64,000 nucleotides of DNA from Thalassospira sp. HF15 (GTDB lineage: Bacteria; Pseudomonadota; Alphaproteobacteria; Rhodospirillales; Thalassospiraceae): the NCBI RefSeq assembly GCF_011806525.1, contig NZ_JAAVKI010000006.1, positions 124,001 to 188,000 on the forward strand. The letters run 5' to 3'. The position numbers and the translations under genes are program-made. Below the pieces are notes generated by a model. It did no database searches. It saw only the letters and a program-made list of their open reading frames with translations, and was not told the origin of the DNA. Shown here piece after piece: positions 1 through 7,294 of the stretch (its first letter is position 1; each line of letters starts with the position of its first letter).

Positions 1-329
1 TTGCACGCGCCGTCGGGATAACGCCCAATCAGCTGTCCTATGTGCTTAATCACCATGTCGGCAAAAGCTTTTTTGATTTCGTCAACGCCGCGCGTGTGGC
101 CGAGGCACGGTCTGTGCTGTTGCTGGAGCCGGATCGTACCATTCTCGACATTGCGCTGAGTGTCGGATTTAACTCGAAATCGACCTTCAACCTCGCTTTC
201 AAGAAAATCACAGGTGAAACGCCAAGTGCCCTGCGTGAAGCAGCACGACGTGACGCGCAATCTGTCAACGCGTCCGAGCAGCCAATCGCAAGTCCGGATC
301 AACAGCATTGGACGCCAAAGGTCGGATGA
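1..329 (+). CDS. AraC-family transcriptional regulator, C-terminal part
   Basis: The reading frame is open from the window edge (first whole codon at base 3), so the start lies upstream. The visible part is the second half of an AraC/XylS DNA-binding domain. It has the end of the first helix-turn-helix, the linker helix with ARVAEARSVLL, then DIALSVGFNSKSTFNLAFKKITGETPS, which is the standard second helix-turn-helix and its Phe-x-x-x-Phe-K-K signature. A short polar tail follows. The sensor domain is outside the window, so neither ligand nor target can be named. Confidence 0.9.
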   Translation, partial: ARAVGITPNQLSYVLNHHVGKSFFDFVNAARVAEARSVLLLEPDRTILDIALSVGFNSKSTFNLAFKKITGETPSALREAARRDAQSVNASEQPIASPDQQHWTPKVG

Positions 330-368
330 CGGGTGATGCTGGGGGCCTCTTTATCAACGGAGGCGACC

Positions 369-1043
369 ATGTATCAGCACCAGACATACCCAACCGGTTC
401 ATCTTGCAAAACAGCCTCGGGCGTTGCGGATCCTGATCGTTTGCAACGGGTTCAACGCCGTCGCAAACGCACACTTCGTGTCGGGGCGGGGGTGTTGTTG
501 GGGTTGGTATGTTTTGCCCGCGCGGGGTTTGATCGCTCCAGTCAATGGCATGACAGTATCGAGGCCCTTGGAATCATTGCCATCATGGTCTGCATTGTCG
601 GGCGGAGCTGGTGCGCGCTTTATATCGGTGGGCGCAAAAAGACCTCGCTCGTCACGCTTGGTCCCTATTCAATCAGCCGCAATCCGCTTTATGTGTTTAG
701 CTTCATCGGGGCCTTTGGGGCAGGGGCGCAGACGGGCAGTCTTGTGATTGCAGGCTTGTTTGCCCTTGGATGCTGGCTGGTGTTTCGCGGCGTTGTCGCG
801 CATGAAGAAACGATGCTTGCCGCGCGGTTTGATGCGTCTTTTGATGACTATCGCCAGACCGTGCCGCGATTTGGCCCCAACCTGATGAAGTGGCGCGATG
901 CAAAAGATCTGGTTGTAAAACCGCATTTGTTTCTTGTGACCCTGCGCGATGCCTGCTGGTTTCTTTTGGCGGTACCGGTGTGCGAAGGCATCAAGCTCTT
1001 TCAGGATCAGGGACGGTTGATCGCGCTGATCTCTTTGCCGTAA
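369..1043 (+). CDS. Isoprenylcysteine carboxyl methyltransferase-family membrane protein
   Basis: This 224-residue integral membrane protein has hydrophobic stretches at about 35-52, 67-84, 108-140 and 190-206. The family signature GPYSISRNPLYV (about 98-109) and a later E-E pair (about 146) match the SAM-binding half of ICMT/PEMT-type membrane methyltransferases. The start ATG at 369 has a good ribosome site (AACGGAGGCG, 4-6 bases upstream); an in-frame start at 333 has none. Substrate is unknown. Bacterial members are often only annotated as methyltransferase-like. Confidence 0.8.
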   Translation: MYQHQTYPTGSSCKTASGVADPDRLQRVQRRRKRTLRVGAGVLLGLVCFARAGFDRSSQWHDSIEALGIIAIMVCIVGRSWCALYIGGRKKTSLVTLGPYSISRNPLYVFSFIGAFGAGAQTGSLVIAGLFALGCWLVFRGVVAHEETMLAARFDASFDDYRQTVPRFGPNLMKWRDAKDLVVKPHLFLVTLRDACWFLLAVPVCEGIKLFQDQGRLIALISLP

Positions 1044-1062
1044 GGCAGGTGTTGAAATCCTC

Positions 1063-1392
1063 TCAGGCGGCGGTATCTGTCGGTCGACCACCAAAGGATT
1101 TGATCATTTGGTTGCGTTCATCCTCGCGCAGTGGATCTGAATCAAGCGCAAGCGCGGCTTCAAGGACTTGCGGATCGACTTTCAACGCTTCGATGCCGTC
1201 GGTCAGGTCCTGTTTTGCCCAGAGATGCACGTTACATTCAAGCTTGATATAGCTGCGGGTCGCCGCATCGGGATCAAGCTTTTCAAAGGTGTCGACTTCA
1301 TACTCGCCAGGGGCAAGCAACCCGGCATGACCTGGCAGATGGAACGGATGAAAGAACGTCACCGTGCGATGGGTTGTGCGGGTAATGCTCAT
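1063..1392 (-). CDS. Small conserved protein, paralogue A
   Basis: 109 residues, function not recognised. It begins MSITRTTHRTVTFFHPFHLPG and is clearly a paralogue of the next gene on the same strand (1654-1935). Both share the T-R-T-T-H-[RK]-T-V-T-F-x-H-P-F-H-L start, a G-x-Y-x-V-D-T segment, an alternating (probably beta) middle and a charged C-terminal D-P/D-x-L-x-A-A-L motif. The start at 1392 is preferred because AAGGAG lies 8 bases upstream and because it aligns with the paralogue. There is no signal peptide or membrane segment. The proteins are probably cytoplasmic. The last base-pairs face the preceding methyltransferase gene tail to tail. Confidence 0.75.
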   Translation of the reverse strand: MSITRTTHRTVTFFHPFHLPGHAGLLAPGEYEVDTFEKLDPDAATRSYIKLECNVHLWAKQDLTDGIEALKVDPQVLEAALALDSDPLREDERNQMIKSFGGRPTDTAA

Positions 1393-1571
1393 GATCATGG
1401 CTCCTTCAAACAACCGGAAAATTGGACGCAAGAAATCATCGTTGCGCTTGGTCCCGGCCGTCTTGCAAGATTTTGTCTTTTAGCGAGCAGTCGTCATGTG
1501 CGTTTGCGGGCATGCGCCCTTCTTGAAAATGCGTTCTGTCTTGCTTGATGTGCAAGAAACAGCCGACCTTT

Positions 1572-1584
1572 ATTACATAGTAAT
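1572..1584. promoter_or_regulatory. Short inverted repeat in the gap between the two small paralogues
   Basis: The sequence ATTAC-ATA-GTAAT is a perfect 5-bp inverted repeat with a 3-base spacer, in an AT-rich stretch 180-190 bases upstream of paralogue A. It could be an operator. No promoter boxes could be assigned with confidence and no regulator gene is next to it. Confidence 0.25.
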
Positions 1585-1653
1585 GTTGTTAAAGAAGTGC
1601 AAATCGGGATGGGAAACACCCAAGCGGACAGAGGGGGGTGTGTAAAAAATAGT

Positions 1654-1935
1654 TTACACCGTTGCGTCGGTCAAATTCCGTTGGTCGCGATCAAGGGCGG
1701 CATCGAGAACGTCGGGTTTAACATTCAGCGTCTGCTCAACCATTATGCCGCGTACTTTGACCTGAACATGCAGCTCGGTCGAAACGCGCCGGTAGGCATT
1801 AAAGGAAATGCTCTCGATCAGTTCTTCTGTCGTATCGACGCCATAGCTTCCTGACGGGAAAGTACCGTCAAACCCGTCCAAATGGAACGGATGGACGAAG
1901 GTCACTGTCTTGTGTGTCGTGCGCGAAATGGTCAT
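1654..1935 (-). CDS. Small conserved protein, paralogue B
   Basis: 93 residues, function not recognised. The N terminus MTISRTTHKTVTFVHPFHL matches paralogue A (1063-1392) almost residue for residue. The G-S-Y-G-V-D-T segment and the C-terminal V-L-D-A-A-L-D motif are also shared. The start codon has an excellent AAAGGAG site 8 bases upstream, the same arrangement as paralogue A, so the duplication included the translation start region. Both are on the same strand as the 52-residue gene upstream and may form one transcript, although the 261-base gap to paralogue A could hold its own promoter. Confidence 0.75.
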   Translation of the reverse strand: MTISRTTHKTVTFVHPFHLDGFDGTFPSGSYGVDTTEELIESISFNAYRRVSTELHVQVKVRGIMVEQTLNVKPDVLDAALDRDQRNLTDATV

Positions 1936-2025
1936 GGCGAAAGCTCCTTTAAGATCTGTTGGTCAAAACCCGCATGTCTCCCAACAGAACATGACGGAGG
2001 GGAAATCCCCCCGCCAGTGCCATGG

Positions 2026-2184
2026 TCAGTCATTCGCCCCTTGCTTTGGTGCGGGAGCGTTTTCGGCCTGGGACTTGTCAGGCTGTGAAAGTGGGGTTTG
2101 TTCATCAGGTGCGCCGGCCAGCGGTTTGGCTGGCTTGGTCTTTACCGAGTTCGCTTGTGTTTCAGAAAAACTGCGAAATGACAT
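2026..2184 (-). CDS. Small Lys/Pro/Ala/Gln-rich protein
   Basis: 52 residues starting MSFRSFSETQANSV. The rest is low-complexity and polar (rich in K, P, A, Q and D) and is expected to be disordered. The start at 2184 is favoured by a GGAAAG site 8 bases upstream. It lies 90 bases upstream of paralogue B on the same strand and may share its transcript. No function is recognised. The evidence that it is translated is only the ribosome site and the context. Confidence 0.4.
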   Translation of the reverse strand: MSFRSFSETQANSVKTKPAKPLAGAPDEQTPLSQPDKSQAENAPAPKQGAND

Positions 2185-2625
2185 GATGTGTACTTTCCAT
2201 ACGGGGCGCAAAGCACGCCTCCATATTGAAAATGGTATGTCCCCGATGGAATAGCAAACGCGCCAATGCCTTGTTTTTTCGGGAAAACCCCGATCCCCAT
2301 GAAAAGGATCACCTATTTGGGATAAAATATATTTTCTGGCATGATGTCATAACGGCCCAGATGTTCAAACCCCGCGCAGATTACCCCAGACATGGACATC
2401 CATTATTCCCAGCCTGTTTCTTCTGGGAGGTTTTCGTCAGTGCTTTCACAAGAGGGCGCTATTTCAAAGAGAGCGGAAGTCTTCAAGCCAAAAGCGTCTT
2501 TTTCACATCAGTCGCAAATCAACAGTGTGCTGATTGCAGAAGCTTTGCACGGGAAGGCTCGGAGAAAAACGCAGTTTTATCAGAAACGGATGGGACTGAA
2601 GTGAATTTCTGCGTAGCTGTTAGTG
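2185..2625. other. Gene-poor gap containing the left border of the queE-end cassette
   Basis: This 441-base gap holds the upstream region of the small reverse-strand genes (about 2185-2360), then the relict queE 3' end (2365-2404), then about 220 bases that belong to the inserted cassette downstream of its last gene. A forward frame at 2392-2604 could encode 70 residues starting MDIHYSQPVS. It starts inside the relict repeat and has no ribosome site, so it is not called. No integrase remnant is readable. Confidence 0.5.
2365..2404 (-). repeat. Relict queE 3' end (left copy of the direct repeat)
   Basis: Read on the reverse strand this segment encodes VHVWGNLRGV followed by TGA, identical in protein to the last ten residues of queE at 6063-6095. 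The DNA differs only at synonymous positions (GTA/GTC, GGC/GGT, GTA/GTT) and in the stop codon (TAA/TGA). One base is lost just upstream, after which similarity fades. The pattern is that of a genuine queE allele end now separated from its gene, as happens when an element integrates at a gene's 3' end and supplies a replacement end. Confidence 0.75.
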
Positions 2626-4089
2626 CTAGCGTGTGGAATATGTGCCGCGGATGCTTTCATAAAAATCTGCGAGTCTCTCGCTGGGATCCCGCCCATGAAA
2701 AGTACTCTCAAATGCGGCATCAAGGATCGACGGTGTGAAGACAGTTTTTCGTGATAAAATTTCAAAGAATTGTGCAACTCTCAGGCGTCTCTCTGGATCC
2801 TGAATTTTTACCCCGGATTTATTTTGTTCAATTGTTTTGCCGAAAATTGCATACCTGTCGGTTGTATAAGTCTGGCTGCCGTTTTCATAGTTGCAGCCTG
2901 CGACAGCTTGCGCATTTGCAGTGATAATTTCCAAATCTCCGACATAATAGAATATCTCGCCCTGGCAAAATGCCTTTGCTGCTTCTTTATGATTGTTAAA
3001 TGACCGCACAAGTGGCTGGTCAGGTTTGCAGGTCTCTTTTCCGGTTAAAGTTGATTTTTGGCCGTTTGCTGCCGGTGAAGGAATTTGGGCTTCTTTAATT
3101 CGGGCCTCTGTCTTGGAGGCAGGGTCTTTTTCAGCAACGACAATTCCGACCAGTGGATACCTTCGGTGGCAGGGTTGATTATTTCGACTTTGTATTGCGT
3201 TGCTGGCATTGACTAAGTATTTAGCGTATTTAGCACTGGTTGGCTCGATGCAGTTGTCGGAGTTTGTAATCTCTTTTTGAAGTTCTTCTGAGGGATCAGC
3301 AATGTACGCTACTTTACCCTCGCACAAAGCCTTCGCAGCTTGTTCGTCATTCTTAAAAGTCTGATAGATAGAAAGTGTTCTCGTACACACCTCGCTCCCG
3401 TTCAGGTAGGTGTTGATTTCTTTTTTGTACGAGGGGAGCTCGTTGGTGTTGGCCAGCGCCTGGATGGCATAACTGGTGTTGGTACCTTTGACCACGCCGA
3501 TAAGGTTGTGATCTGTGCTACATGCCGTGAGTGGCGCGCCGGATCTGTTTTCGCCAGCCAGAGTTATGTAGCTGACACCTGTCAGGAAAAGCGGGGCGGA
3601 TACTGTGAAATCCGAACGGCGATCATTTGTGATCGTTGCTGGATCACACAGAATATCGAAGTCCTGACCAAGATAGCTCAGTCTTGACCCATCAAGACCC
3701 GGTGTCGTTTCGAAGGTTACGTTCTTTTTGCCAGTCTCAATTCGGGTGTCAATATCGACCACACCGATGTCCGAGTAGGCGAGTATTTCTTCGTCGTCAC
3801 CGATGTTTAAGGTCATTTCCTTAAGGGCGGCATCGCAGATGCGCACCATATATCCGGTATACCCCTTGCGCGCGAGCGGGCCGTGGGTTCCATCTGTTAT
3901 GATTTCGGACCCAGATTCAGGCTTGAAGGAGAATGGTCGCGCGTGACTTCGAACCCCGATGCAGAGCTTTTTGCCTTTGCAATCGCTTGTAGCCTGCGAG
4001 GAACTTGTTTGTGCTTTGGATACAGAAGGCCCAGCCGCAGAAACAAATGTCAGAAGGCTAATGCAAATCAGCCAGAAGCATCTCGACAT
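2626..4089 (-). CDS. Secreted substrate-binding-like protein with duplicated lobe segment
   Basis: 487 residues with a signal peptide (hydrophobic 4-20, likely cleavage after VSKA about residue 26). The body reads like a bacterial extracellular solute-binding protein (SBP_bac_3 type): LCIGVRSHARPFSF at 42-55, GYTGYMVRICDAAL at about 76-89, then FTVSAPLFLTGVSY and IGVVKGTNTSYA. Two copies of a motif F-[KN]-N-[DH]-x-x-AAKA-[LF]-C-x-G-x-[VI]-x-Y occur at 244-264 and 362-382, so part of lobe two is duplicated. About twelve cysteines after the signal suggest disulfides and a periplasmic location. It is the last gene of a three-gene operon, 6 bases after the membrane protein. There is no ATPase or permease beside it, so a sensing role is as likely as transport (inference). 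Confidence 0.7.
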   Translation of the reverse strand: MSRCFWLICISLLTFVSAAGPSVSKAQTSSSQATSDCKGKKLCIGVRSHARPFSFKPESGSEIITDGTHGPLARKGYTGYMVRICDAALKEMTLNIGDDEEILAYSDIGVVDIDTRIETGKKNVTFETTPGLDGSRLSYLGQDFDILCDPATITNDRRSDFTVSAPLFLTGVSYITLAGENRSGAPLTACSTDHNLIGVVKGTNTSYAIQALANTNELPSYKKEINTYLNGSEVCTRTLSIYQTFKNDEQAAKALCEGKVAYIADPSEELQKEITNSDNCIEPTSAKYAKYLVNASNAIQSRNNQPCHRRYPLVGIVVAEKDPASKTEARIKEAQIPSPAANGQKSTLTGKETCKPDQPLVRSFNNHKEAAKAFCQGEIFYYVGDLEIITANAQAVAGCNYENGSQTYTTDRYAIFGKTIEQNKSGVKIQDPERRLRVAQFFEILSRKTVFTPSILDAAFESTFHGRDPSERLADFYESIRGTYSTR

Positions 4090-4095
4090 GATTTG

Positions 4096-5793
4096 TTATC
4101 CCCCTGCAGGATTCGGTTTCGGTGTCTCTGGCCCTTCGCTTAGCTCAAGCAATCCGGCAAACATAGTCAGGAATATGAACGGCACAATGCAGAATATTAT
4201 GGCATCCCGGGCAGACTTGTGGGTCCAAGCCTCGTCATATGCGACAAAGTTCACACCGAACATGTACACGCAATAAAGTGCCATGAACAACACGGCTATT
4301 GTGATCGTCCATTTGGAATGAAGGTGGTCATGTTTGTCCATGATCACCAAAGCTGCAAATGCCAGAATCACACCTGCGCCAAACTGCAGAAAATAAAACG
4401 TACTAAATTGTTGAAAATGAAATGTTATTTGCGTTGTGGTCAGTTGGAAGTCGACATCAAAGGCAAGATTGGCGATGTCAATAAATGCGCTCGAGAATAT
4501 GGCCGCGACACCGGAAAACAAAGACAGGCTGAGGATGCGCAGAAATGGAAAGTGATGTAATTTCCAGTTTGTGTTCCACGACTGCTGTTCGACACGAACT
4601 TCGCGTGCATAGATCACGAATAGAACGCTGGAAAAAATCACGGCTGCGGAACGAATGCTGTCCCAGGTCGCTGCCTCCAATGCTAGTTCGACACTTGGAT
4701 AAATTTGCTGGTTGCTAAAAACATCAATTATCTTGGCCCAGACAAAATACGTCGAAACGATGGATAAGAAACCAAGGCAGATGGCGACAAGGAATGCCAA
4801 TGCAAACGCGTTCTGCTCTGCGTTGTAGGTTCCTTGGATAAACTCCTTTATCACTTCTATAGGGTTGGAGTTATCACGTGAGCTTTCACGGTCGCGAATA
4901 ACCTGCTGGACGCTGAAGATTGACCGATTGTTTCTTACAAACATCACGGAAAATAGCGCCATCGTGTTTTCCCGTGTAATCGCGGCCTTTCTTGCAAAAT
5001 CAACATATGCCTGTTGTTCGTCATCGGTCATGGCCGATTGCGAATTTGACGTATGTTCGGGTAGAGCATCGATCGCCTTGCTTAGTTCATGGTGTTCTTC
5101 TTCTAAGGTCTTGAGTAACTCGGTCAGCTGAGACATACGGTGCATTGGAAAGTATAGTGTTCGGCTGTCGGTTCTCGTCGCCATTGCGAGGCAGTCAATT
5201 GCAAGCAGAGAGCTTTTTATCTCCGCGATGTGAAGAAATGCGTTTTGTTGATCTTTTAAGGCGGTAAGCTTCTTTTCAAATTTGCTGCATAAGGGCGTTG
5301 CCATCTGCGAGCAGTGCTTTTCGAATGGAAATGCATGTAGAGTCTCGATAACCCGATACACGCCGCGTGGTATGCCTGCCAAACGATGGGCAAAGCTGCG
5401 CATCGTACGCTCTATCGGTTTGACCGGTCCGAGCGAAAGAAAAGATATGAGCAAAGCAGAAACGAAGATTGGCTTTCCGTAGAAGTCATGTTCTTCGGGG
5501 GTGGGAATTGCGCCAACGGTCGTTTGAGCACCGGCCGCAAGCGATACAAGAGTGTATACCTCTGCGGAGCCGAGAATTGCGGCATAAAGCACGAGATACA
5601 TCGTGGCGTAGCAAAGAAATCCAGCGATGATTTCGCCGTTGGTGCACAGCGTCCGCGCTTCCACTTGCTGCAAAATCGGGTGCAGCTCAAATGGGTGTCT
5701 ACCATTAGGGGAGTTGAAGCTACGATAGGCTTCAACCAAAAGTGTGAATGCACCTGCCCCGACAATAAGCCAATATAACAACTGCTCATTCAT
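4096..5793 (-). CDS. Multi-pass membrane protein of unknown function
   Basis: 565 residues, not recognised. Membrane segments are visible at about 5-22, 53-75 and 105-120, then a soluble, partly helical region of roughly 220 residues (125-345, with E/K-rich coiled stretches such as LKTLEEEHHELSKA), then about six more segments to the C terminus, which ends in a short E/P-rich tail. The start at 5793 (MNEQLLYW) is chosen because it places the first membrane helix at the N terminus; the ribosome site is weak (GAAGATC). The gene sits between a tiny secreted protein and a periplasmic binding-like protein in one tight operon. It lacks Walker motifs and permease signatures, so it is not an ABC transporter subunit that I can identify. 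Confidence 0.7.
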   Translation of the reverse strand: MNEQLLYWLIVGAGAFTLLVEAYRSFNSPNGRHPFELHPILQQVEARTLCTNGEIIAGFLCYATMYLVLYAAILGSAEVYTLVSLAAGAQTTVGAIPTPEEHDFYGKPIFVSALLISFLSLGPVKPIERTMRSFAHRLAGIPRGVYRVIETLHAFPFEKHCSQMATPLCSKFEKKLTALKDQQNAFLHIAEIKSSLLAIDCLAMATRTDSRTLYFPMHRMSQLTELLKTLEEEHHELSKAIDALPEHTSNSQSAMTDDEQQAYVDFARKAAITRENTMALFSVMFVRNNRSIFSVQQVIRDRESSRDNSNPIEVIKEFIQGTYNAEQNAFALAFLVAICLGFLSIVSTYFVWAKIIDVFSNQQIYPSVELALEAATWDSIRSAAVIFSSVLFVIYAREVRVEQQSWNTNWKLHHFPFLRILSLSLFSGVAAIFSSAFIDIANLAFDVDFQLTTTQITFHFQQFSTFYFLQFGAGVILAFAALVIMDKHDHLHSKWTITIAVLFMALYCVYMFGVNFVAYDEAWTHKSARDAIIFCIVPFIFLTMFAGLLELSEGPETPKPNPAGG

Positions 5794-5812
5794 GGCAGCT
5801 GATCTTCTTATA

Positions 5813-5932
5813 TCAGATGCATTTTTGCGCAGACGGGTTACATGGCCCCGCTGCAAATGAAACGCCGATGCTGGCGGAAAATCCAATAGCGCCGACTAGT
5901 ACTGCCAAGATCACAAGTGATTTGAACGACAT
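5813..5932 (-). CDS. Tiny secreted two-cysteine peptide
   Basis: 39 residues. MSFK is followed by a long hydrophobic stretch (5-28, signal or anchor), a likely AxA-type cleavage after SFA-A, and a short mature tail with two cysteines (GPCNPSAQKC). The start at 5932 has GGGGGAT 7-8 bases upstream and lies about 24 bases downstream of the predicted transcription start (promoter at 5963-5991), which rules out the longer in-frame start at 5995. It is the first gene of the operon, 19 bases before the membrane protein. Function is unknown: it may be a secreted peptide, or a small membrane subunit if the signal is not cleaved. Confidence 0.65.
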   Translation of the reverse strand: MSFKSLVILAVLVGAIGFSASIGVSFAAGPCNPSAQKCI

Positions 5933-5962
5933 GTTGCTTATCCCCCGATAATTCAGGTTGTT

Positions 5963-5991
5963 GTTATACAACCAGGAGGGGAGTTTATCAA
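5963..5991 (-). promoter_or_regulatory. Sigma-70-type promoter of the three-gene cassette
   Basis: On the reverse strand TTGATA (5991-5986) and TATAAC (5968-5963) are separated by exactly 17 bases. This is close to the housekeeping consensus. It lies directly upstream of the tiny peptide gene and inside the cassette, so the cassette appears to carry its own promoter rather than relying on the que operon. Confidence 0.6.
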
Positions 5992-6062
5992 CCAAAAGAT
6001 TCTAATATGAGAAATTTATTAACCTAAAGTAGTTTTCTTGATTTGCTGCTAGCATCTACGCT

Positions 6063-6104
6063 TTATACCCCGCGCAGATTGCCCCAGACATGTACATGCC
6101 ATTG
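6063..6104 (-). repeat. queE 3' end (right copy of the direct repeat)
   Basis: These bases encode the end of the intact queE gene and match 2365-2404 with a few, mostly synonymous, differences and one single-base gap. The two copies are about 3.7 kb apart in the same orientation and bracket the whole three-gene cassette. Confidence 0.75.
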
Positions 6105-6845
6105 CGGCAGAACCCGCACATCAAACCATTTGCGTTTGGCGACTTCATCCACCAGCCAGCGATAGCGTTCCGTCAGGCCGTCGATATCAACACCGTCTGC
6201 ACCATCCGGATGCGGTTCGGCGGGTGTGGTGTTGACCGGTTGCAAACAGACCGGAATGCCAATGTGAAGGTTCCTCACATAATCGGCAAACATCAGGTCG
6301 TTTTCATCGCGGATCGGGAATTTCAGGGTAATCGCCGGGCCGTTCAGCATGCCGTTGGCCTGCGCGGCATCAATGCAGGCCGCAAGGGCATCCTTATCAA
6401 AACTGGTTTCGGAACTGGGCGGCTTTGGGCTGATCGTCAGGAAATTCAGATCGGCAAACCAGTCCTTGGCGATGCTGCCCTGGGTCTCGATCGCGAAGGT
6501 AAACCCTTCTTGCGTGCCCATCGCAATCAGCGCACCCAACGGCTGGATCGCAGGATTGCCGCCCGAAAGCGTGATCAGGATCGGTTTGCCACCGGAAAGC
6601 TGTTTGACCGCGTCCAAAACCTCGGTCGCGGACATGGGTTTCCAATCCGCGCGAAAGGCCGGATCAACCGCATAAAGCGTGTCGCACCAGGAACAGCGGA
6701 AATCGCAGCCGCCGGTGCGGACAAACACGGTCGGCATGCCGATCAGCGCACCTTCGCCTTGCACGGTCGGGCCAAAGATTTCCGAAATGCGGATTTTATC
6801 GCGGTTGTCCGACAGGCCCGCCAAATGACGATCAACTGCGGTCAT
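6063..6845 (-). CDS. queE: 7-carboxy-7-deazaguanine synthase QueE
   Basis: 260 residues. This radical SAM enzyme converts 6-carboxytetrahydropterin to 7-carboxy-7-deazaguanine on the way to preQ0 and queuosine. The cluster ligands are C47, C51 and C54 (GGCDFRCSWCDT, the CX3CX2C form, close to the shortened QueE type), preceded by the FGPTVQGEGALIG substrate loop, with the GGxP-like LSGGNP at 93-98. The C terminus ends WHVHVWGNLRGV. The start overlaps the queD stop by 4 bases (ATGA), so the two are translationally coupled. The last codons are duplicated at 2365-2404, see that entry. Confidence 0.95.
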   Translation of the reverse strand: MTAVDRHLAGLSDNRDKIRISEIFGPTVQGEGALIGMPTVFVRTGGCDFRCSWCDTLYAVDPAFRADWKPMSATEVLDAVKQLSGGKPILITLSGGNPAIQPLGALIAMGTQEGFTFAIETQGSIAKDWFADLNFLTISPKPPSSETSFDKDALAACIDAAQANGMLNGPAITLKFPIRDENDLMFADYVRNLHIGIPVCLQPVNTTPAEPHPDGADGVDIDGLTERYRWLVDEVAKRKWFDVRVLPQWHVHVWGNLRGV

Positions 6846-7213
6846 GGACGATATTCCGCCCAGGTTTTCGGGGTTTCCGACACGCGCACGGCCGAGACTT
6901 CCGGCCAGCGATCATGCGCCCAGTCATAGAAAAACAGCGCAAGTTGTTCGGCGGTGGGGTGGTCGTGGCCCAGAACATCATTGAGATGACGGTGATCAAA
7001 CTCGTCATCGATCAGACTTTTAAGTGGCCCCAGTTCGCGGTAATCGCGCACAAAGCCGCGTTCATCAAGTTTGGCGGCCTTAAGTTCCACCTCGACAATA
7101 TAGTTGTGGCCATGCAGGCGCGCACACGGGTGGTTTTCGTCAAGGCCGCTCAGTTGATGGCTGGCGGAAAAGGCGAATTGTTTGGTGATGGTGAACATCA
7201 TTTGGTCTTTCAT
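6842..7213 (-). CDS. queD: 6-carboxy-5,6,7,8-tetrahydropterin synthase QueD
   Basis: 123 residues from the chosen start (MKDQMMF; nearby methionines at positions 5 and 6 are alternatives). It converts dihydroneopterin triphosphate to 6-carboxytetrahydropterin. Zinc histidines are H19 (FSASHQL), H35 and H37 (LHGHNY); the catalytic cysteine is C30 (HPCARLHGH); the conserved DHRHLN lies at 73-78 and PTAEQLA at 86-92. It is the middle gene of queC-queD-queE, 81 bases after queC and overlapping queE by 4 bases. Confidence 0.95.
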   Translation of the reverse strand: MKDQMMFTITKQFAFSASHQLSGLDENHPCARLHGHNYIVEVELKAAKLDERGFVRDYRELGPLKSLIDDEFDHRHLNDVLGHDHPTAEQLALFFYDWAHDRWPEVSAVRVSETPKTWAEYRP

Positions 7214-7294
7214 CAAAATCACGCGCACAGGCAGGCTGCCGGACGACCGGGCGTCAGCGCCGCGCATGCGGTTTGGTGTTTGGGCTGTGTGGGA

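Noticed and set aside
2392-2604. 70-residue forward frame MDIHYSQPVS... at the left cassette border
   Set aside because: It starts within the relict queE sequence, has no ribosome site and no recognisable family; kept only as a note because it could be a remnant of the inserted element.
5933-5995. Longer N terminus for the tiny secreted peptide, starting at 5995
   Set aside because: The promoter boxes (5963-5991) lie inside that extension, so the transcript should begin near 5956; the ATG at 5932 has a ribosome site and leaves a normal signal peptide.
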